From NCBI GenBank assembly GCA_964623815.1, contig CAZUVR010000020.1:7185-71184 (forward strand): 64,000 nucleotides of DNA, read 5' to 3'. Position numbers and translations under genes: made by a program. The DNA is from Chroococcopsis sp964623815. Its GTDB lineage: Bacteria > Cyanobacteriota > Cyanobacteriia > Cyanobacteriales > Microcystaceae. The notes beneath the pieces are model-generated. The model did no database searches, had not been told where the DNA came from, and was given only the letters and a program-made list of their open reading frames with translations. This document shows, piece by piece, positions 59,777 through 64,000 of the stretch (the stretch's first letter is position 1; each line of letters starts with the position of its first letter).

Positions 59777-59983
59777 ATGATGATCGTCATTCCCATCACT
59801 ACAGCAGAAAAAAAAGTACAGGAAAATCCCAGGATTTCTTTAAAAGTTTCCGCCTCATTAAAGAAATCCTGGTGGCATATACACGCTCATTTGGTGATTT
59901 TTAGAATAATGGCTCTAGTTTTAGTAAGTTTACTATTCCTCCATATCGATCGCCTTATCGATTCCGAGCCTGGGGATAAATAA
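59777..59983 (+). CDS. Doubtful small membrane protein
   Basis: The frame from the ATG at 59777 encodes about 68 residues with one hydrophobic helix near the C-terminus (VIFRIMALVLVSLLFLHI); an ATG at 59750 is also possible. No family is recognised and there is no good ribosome site. A perfect 15-bp inverted repeat lies inside the frame, so this may be a non-coding structured locus instead. Confidence 0.3.
   Translation: MMIVIPITTAEKKVQENPRISLKVSASLKKSWWHIHAHLVIFRIMALVLVSLLFLHIDRLIDSEPGDK
59829..59872. repeat. Perfect 15-bp inverted repeat
   Basis: CCAGGATTTCTTTAA at 59829-59843 is matched exactly by TTAAAGAAATCCTGG at 59858-59872, with a 14-base loop. It can form a strong RNA hairpin on either strand or a cruciform. 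No T-run follows. Confidence 0.8.
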
Positions 59984-59994
59984 AGAGAATTGTT

Positions 59995-60789
59995 TTACAA
60001 AGGAGCCGCCACAACGCGATAGTAGGCACCATTAGCACCGTAGGCGGGACTGAACCAAGCCGTACCGCAACGATAATAGGTTACCCCACCAACTGGACTG
60101 TAAACACATTCAGCCGGGAGGGCAGGATAAATAGCCCCTACAGTATATCCGGTTCCGGCAGCGAATCCCGCATTATAAGCGGCCGCTTGATTTGCCTCGG
60201 AATTAGCCGCACCTATAGCCACTCCCGTAGCCACGGCCCCGGCTGCGGCCCAGCCCCCGCAGTTATAACACCCCGAACTATAGGTATTCACTACGGTAGG
60301 GGGGTGATAGGTTGCGTAAGTTCCACCGTAATAATCACCGTGGGCACCATAAACTGTAGTTCCATAAGCGCTCGTTCCGTGCCAATAACCATCATCACCA
60401 GAAGCAGTACCGCCGCGATAGCCGGTGGCACTCCAGGAGCCATCACCGCCAGAAGCCGTACTACCCCGGTAGCCGGTACCACTCCAAGAACCATCGCCCC
60501 CAGAAGCAGAGCCGCCCCTATAACCGGAAGCGCTCCAAGAGCCATCGCCTCCGGAGGCGGTACTACCCCGAAAGCCGGTGCCGCTCCAAGAGCCATCACC
60601 ACCGGAGGCAGAGCCACCCCGATAACCGGAGGCGCTCCAAGAACCATCACCACCGGAGGCAGTTCCCCGGGCACCGGAAGCGCTCCAAGAAGAACTACTG
60701 CCGCCGGCGTGAAACCATGCCAATGCCGGAGAAGAGGAAAGTAAACCGGTTAAGACAAGACTGGTTAAACAGGCTAACGTTTTTTTCAT
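59995..60789 (-). CDS. Secreted Gly/Ser repeat protein (17-residue repeats)
   Basis: A 264-residue protein with a signal peptide (about 1-24, ending ALAWF). Residues about 33-150 are seven 17-residue units of the form SWSxSGYRGGxASGGDG, two sequence variants alternating (SASGYRGGSASGGDG and SGTGFRGSTASGGDG). A hydrophobic Ala/Gly-rich stretch (AAAGAVATGVAIGAA) and a C-terminal domain with Cys-x17-Cys spacing (VYSPVGGVTYYRC, WFSPAYGANGAYY) follow. Surface or extracellular location is likely; the function is unknown. The DUF2092 gene lies 19 bases upstream, in one operon. Confidence 0.8.
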   Translation of the reverse strand: MKKTLACLTSLVLTGLLSSSPALAWFHAGGSSSSWSASGARGTASGGDGSWSASGYRGGSASGGDGSWSGTGFRGSTASGGDGSWSASGYRGGSASGGDGSWSGTGYRGSTASGGDGSWSATGYRGGTASGDDGYWHGTSAYGTTVYGAHGDYYGGTYATYHPPTVVNTYSSGCYNCGGWAAAGAVATGVAIGAANSEANQAAAYNAGFAAGTGYTVGAIYPALPAECVYSPVGGVTYYRCGTAWFSPAYGANGAYYRVVAAPL

Positions 60790-60808
60790 GTTCGGTATCT
60801 CCTGAGGA

Positions 60809-61612
60809 TTAAGGTTTTTTTACAGTGGGGTTAGTGAATTCTGGACGGGCAAAGGGTATGGGTAAAGCCTTCTTATCTCCAGGCAGATTAAAGCTGTCTG
60901 AAGCAACTGGAATATTTAGTTTCCAATTCTCGAATACTACTAAATGTCTTAAGCGAGATGGATCATCTCGATAGACGGCGCGTATCATTCGGGGTAATTT
61001 ATCCTCAACACCGATCCAAACTTGGGCGAATACTTTATCATTGGCTAAGACGATTATATCGGTTGTAGTACTGCCGATGACCTGCGATCGACCCATCACA
61101 AAAGCTACCTTCAAGCCATTGGCTATATCTTTATAAGGGTCTTTAACTATGACATCTGTAAAGGGAAAATATATAGCCGCCGAGTCGTAAGCCATCTTTA
61201 AGGCTGCATCTAAATCGCCCGGTGCCGAAGCAACGGCGGCTAAATTTTCTTTCGGTAAGTACGCGGTAATGGTTTTGCCGTTGTAATAGAAATCATTAGC
61301 CTGCCCATCCCCTGGCGTAATTACCCGTAATTTGTTGGGACGTTGAAAGGTGACATCAGAGGTGGTGGTATAGACTAGGGGCGGGCCGAGGCGACTCGGG
61401 CTTTCGTAGGAAGTAATAGCGGTAAAAGACATGGAACTTGCCGCGCTTAACCTGTTGCTCATAGCCTTAAGAATCGCTAGGGCTTGAGGTTCAATTTTCT
61501 CTTGGGCGGGTGATTTAGTTTCTGTTCGTTGTGCTAATACCACCTGCGGGATACCTATTAAGCTCAGACAAAAAAGCCAGAATAGAAAAAAGGTTTTTTG
61601 AAAAGAAGTCAT
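60809..61612 (-). CDS. DUF2092 family periplasmic protein
   Basis: A 267-residue protein with a signal peptide (about 1-28, ending VLAQ). The mature chain has the DUF2092 layout (ALAILKAMSNRLSAASSMSF, TSDVTFQRPNKLRV, FYYNGKTITAYLP, WIGVEDKLPRMIR), a LolA/LolB-like fold predicted to bind lipid or another hydrophobic ligand. It is followed 19 bases later by the 17-residue-repeat protein; the combination of DUF2092 with such Gly/Ser-rich proteins suggests a shared export or surface role. Confidence 0.85.
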   Translation of the reverse strand: MTSFQKTFFLFWLFCLSLIGIPQVVLAQRTETKSPAQEKIEPQALAILKAMSNRLSAASSMSFTAITSYESPSRLGPPLVYTTTSDVTFQRPNKLRVITPGDGQANDFYYNGKTITAYLPKENLAAVASAPGDLDAALKMAYDSAAIYFPFTDVIVKDPYKDIANGLKVAFVMGRSQVIGSTTTDIIVLANDKVFAQVWIGVEDKLPRMIRAVYRDDPSRLRHLVVFENWKLNIPVASDSFNLPGDKKALPIPFARPEFTNPTVKKP

Positions 61613-61701
61613 GACCGATTGAATCTCATTTAACTCCTATCCTATAACTTAATACTTAATTACTAAAAAAATTTAGCAATTTTAAATAGTTATCCCGAGC
61701 T

Positions 61702-62055
61702 TTATTTTCTGGGCGGTACTAAACCGCACTCGAATAGTTTGGTTAATACTGGCGTGGAAATTTGGGAAAAGAATTGTTCCGTTAATTGGGGATCTTGGCG
61801 CAGACGTTGGATGAATCGAGCGGTGAGTTGATCTTTTAGGCTGTTATCATCTGCCGGGTTATGTTGCGCCATCGAGGCCGCTAGTTCCTGACAAGAGGAA
61901 TTATTAAATTTATCTATGGTTTTCTGAGCGATCGCATTAACAACTTCACCCGCTAAAGGGTCTTGCGTTTGGGCTAATGCTCCGTAGTTATTTACCGACT
62001 GTATAGCCACGATACAAGCGATCGCACCAGTTTTTAAGAAGAGAGATAATTTCAT
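61702..62055 (-). CDS. Small secreted hypothetical protein
   Basis: A 117-residue protein with a signal peptide (about 1-29, ending ALAQ). The mature part is helical with two cysteines (SSCQELA, FECGLVPP) and a pattern DQLTARFIQRLRQDPQLTEQF. No known family is recognised. The motif at 62130-62149, shared with the gene at 57281-57577, lies 74 bases upstream. Confidence 0.6.
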   Translation of the reverse strand: MKLSLFLKTGAIACIVAIQSVNNYGALAQTQDPLAGEVVNAIAQKTIDKFNNSSCQELAASMAQHNPADDNSLKDQLTARFIQRLRQDPQLTEQFFSQISTPVLTKLFECGLVPPRK

Positions 62056-62129
62056 TGACTTAATACTAAATCGAGCAATTTTTACCCTGAAAAGGGTGTG
62101 ACTTAACTACTATCTCATCGATAAATATA

Positions 62130-62149
62130 TTTCTTACCATCCCGTGCCA
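62130..62149 (-). promoter_or_regulatory. Conserved upstream motif, copy 2
   Basis: Minus strand TGGCAC-GGG-ATGGTAAGAAA, 74 bases before the start at 62055. It matches copy 1 (57681-57700) at 17 of 20 positions, all differences being in the central triplet. Confidence 0.4.
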
Positions 62150-62165
62150 GAATTAAAAATAATTA

Positions 62166-62672
62166 TCATGTTTTTTCGATCGGTGTTTGTGGGCGGGATA
62201 GTAAAAAACTAGTGAGTGAGCCTTTGCCATAGGATTTGTCTAGTTCTTGCCAGAGATTATGAATGAAGAAAACAATACCCGCGAGTAGGATAGTAGCCAA
62301 GATGTGAGAGAAACGTTCGGCGGCGGCAAAATCCCGTATTGCGTCCGACATAACTTTAGTTTTTCGATAGGCTTCTATAAACCCCTCTATGAAAGTAATT
62401 ATGAGCGCCCCGAAAGTATAAACCGCCGTTTTGTAAAGGATGTTAACATAGCGGGGGAAGGACTGAAAACGATCGAGGTTCAGGATAGCATCCATGATCA
62501 GTACCGTTTTGGCAGCGACGATCGCGCCGATAAATACTTTCATGAAGATAGCGACATCGATGTTATAATCTTTTATTAAAAGTTTTAGGATGAGGGCGAT
62601 ATAACCGAAACACACTAAAAAGAAAATGGTTAAGGGAATGAGTTTTTTGATCTCGTGTTTAAGGGTTTCCAT
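62166..62672 (-). CDS. Small integral membrane protein, unknown function
   Basis: A 168-residue protein with four hydrophobic helices (about 12-32, 42-65, 82-105 and 125-148), an even number that puts both ends in the cytoplasm. Conserved charged residues lie in FIEGFIEAYRKTK between helices 3 and 4. It resembles uncharacterised bacterial inner-membrane proteins with no assigned function. It is isolated. Confidence 0.65.
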   Translation of the reverse strand: METLKHEIKKLIPLTIFFLVCFGYIALILKLLIKDYNIDVAIFMKVFIGAIVAAKTVLIMDAILNLDRFQSFPRYVNILYKTAVYTFGALIITFIEGFIEAYRKTKVMSDAIRDFAAAERFSHILATILLAGIVFFIHNLWQELDKSYGKGSLTSFLLSRPQTPIEKT

Positions 62673-63024
62673 GAAAATACAATGATATTACAGAGGCTCA
62701 TTTAAAATTTTATAATCTATTAGACTTTTTTTTGCTATTAAAAATTAATAAAATTACCGATCTAAGGTGTTGTTGCCCGACTGAATAGTGCGTGATGCCT
62801 CTAATTTTTGTTTAATGGATGGGTTGGAACATAATAAAAGTCAACTGATAGCTAATGCGATATAGCGCTCAGAAATGAGTTAAGAGTGATAGAGGAGTGA
62901 GAAAAGCTTTTACACCCCTCGGGGCAAATTACCCTCACGAATTACGAATCATTCCTCACTGCTATATAAAGTTTCTAGTTGTGCGATACTAGGCGATTAA
63001 ATTTTCTGCCCAGTCGGATAAGTT
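62673..63024. other. Non-coding region without recognised features
   Basis: About 350 AT-rich bases. A short ACGAATTACGAAT direct repeat near 62938-62950 and a TATATAAAG sequence near 62962 are the only patterns seen; no gene, tRNA or strong stem-loop. Confidence 0.5.
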
Positions 63025-63954
63025 TTAATCCTCCTCAAAACCGTGATCTTTAAATTTCAGCGTCCGGCAGTTCTCGCTTACCGTCCTGACTACATCATCG
63101 GGGAAACCTTCCGGGAAACGGGTAACTATATCTATACTGATCTCTACTTCCGCGCCGTTGAGTTTTGTTAGGTGTTGTACTATTTCATTCGCTATGTCCG
63201 ACGCATCCCGATTGACTCGTAAAGGATCTAAAGAAACACTACCGTAAAATCTTTTTAAAACAGTCTTCCTATCTGGCGGGGGCGGTGGCGGGGGTGTGCC
63301 TCCGCCAGAGGGGGCGGTATCGGGCTTGTATATAACGGTGGTTTCGCTCGCTTTCTTAGCTTGTTCTTCGGCCTCTATCTGTTTTAATGCTACGTCCGAT
63401 CGCACCACTAAACATCGATCGCTGATACTCGGTTCAACGTGTTTGAGACGCACCGGGTTGATATATTTACTTCCATCCCAGCCCTCGGCGTAGGCGAAAC
63501 CAGCCGTATCGTCGATCGCCACCACGCCATCTTTTACCGCCCCCAGCAACACCGCCGCGCTTTGCAGGCGGGGCATATATATATAACTCGTCAGGTACTG
63601 CCATAATTGCTTCAGGTCGATATGAGCCGTATCATTCCAGATATAGAGGTCGAGAACTTCCATCCGCAACCTCTGGGGGGAATATACTTCGATCAAACAA
63701 TCCTCATTGTGTAACTTACGGGCGGCCCGGGCTATGGGTGAATCGTCTCCGTTGGGTAGTTTATTGGGTATACACTCGATCGCATCTTTCGGATCTTCTT
63801 GTTTCGGTAATATGAGCCGTCTATAGGCTTGATTAAGCAGTTTCACCACCGTCTTATCGCTTTGATCCCGCTTGGTGACAGCCTGTTTACCCTGGGCTAT
63901 GTCGAGATTGAGCGCGTCTTTCTCCTCGATTATCTCCTTCCAGGCTAATACCAA
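63025..63954 (-). pseudogene. C-terminal fragment of a DUF499-type ATPase
   Basis: The 309 residues resemble only the C-terminal third of DUF499 ATPases (normally about 1000 residues), with the tail SVSLDPLRVNRDASDIANEIVQ and GFPDDVVRTVSENCRTLKF, after a proline-rich linker (TPPPPPPPD). The ATPase core is not here. Reading upstream in this frame, a TAG stands at 63970-63972, and the first possible start is TTG at 63952-63954. The other frame from 64000 reads RGYILEALSVVGL and then also stops (63959-63961). A frameshift near 63960-63972 would join them, so the gene may be broken. DUF499 genes commonly pair with a DUF1156 methyltransferase; that partner would lie beyond the right edge. Confidence 0.6.
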
Positions 63955-64000
63955 TTCTCTAAAGTCCGACTACAGATAGAGCTTCGAGAATATAACCTCT

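Noticed and set aside
60187..60744. Long open frame on the plus strand across the repeat protein gene
   Set aside because: It is the antisense of a Gly/Ser repeat region, where biased codons keep other frames open; the minus-strand frame has the signal peptide and ribosome site.

Overview
The window looks like chromosomal DNA of a beta-cyanobacterium. The evidence is dense GCGATCGC-type (HIP1) octamers, phycocyanin lyase genes cpcE and cpcF, a carboxysomal-type beta carbonic anhydrase with the cyanobacterial C-terminal tail, nrtABCD with an NtcA-type promoter, a TLP40/CYP38-like lumenal cyclophilin, the opcA-zwf-tal-fbp cluster, hopanoid gene hpnH, and short heptameric repeats of the STRR kind. 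The genus cannot be decided from what is visible. No rRNA, tRNA, CRISPR array, prophage or intact insertion sequence was seen.

Layout. 0-16.7 kb is core housekeeping: ribD (cut by the left edge), three ammonium transporter genes in tandem, asd-dapA-rnj on the minus strand, and divergent tig-clpP-clpX-cpcE-cpcF followed by a two-gene ABC exporter. 16.7-29.9 kb is an accessory block: a COQ4-like gene, then a minus-strand operon of a TpsB transporter, a small acidic protein, a TpsA haemagglutinin-type exoprotein and a secreted TPR-CHAT protease-like protein. Next to it are a DUF928 gene and two divergent AAA-like NTPase genes, one fused to CHASE2 and the other to a VMAP-type N-terminal HTH. 29.9-36.8 kb holds gloA, two Uma2 nucleases, carbonic anhydrase, hpnH, accB, efp and the lumenal cyclophilin. 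36.9-42.7 kb is the nitrate transporter operon nrtABCD. 42.7-50.6 kb holds a Wzz-like chain-length protein, an iron-sulphur (6-4) photolyase, a helically phased array resembling DnaA boxes, DUF2811-pth, a second ABC exporter and asnS. 50.6-55.9 kb is the oxidative pentose phosphate/Calvin cluster. 55.9-64 kb is accessory: a RHH/MazF toxin-antitoxin pair, many small secreted proteins, a 17-residue-repeat protein, and at the right edge a fragment of a DUF499 ATPase with an in-frame stop just upstream.

How the parts fit. Nitrogen acquisition is covered twice (ammonium by three Amt proteins, nitrate by NrtABCD), and the nrt promoter has a perfect GTA-N8-TAC site with a correctly spaced -10. ClpXP and trigger factor form a protein quality-control operon that runs on into phycobilin lyases. 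OpcA activates the neighbouring glucose-6-phosphate dehydrogenase. The best candidate for an unusual system is the 17.5-29.8 kb locus, where a two-partner secretion pair, a caspase-like CHAT protein, a periplasmic CHASE2 sensor fused to an NTPase and a VMAP-HTH NTPase lie together. Its joint function is inference only.
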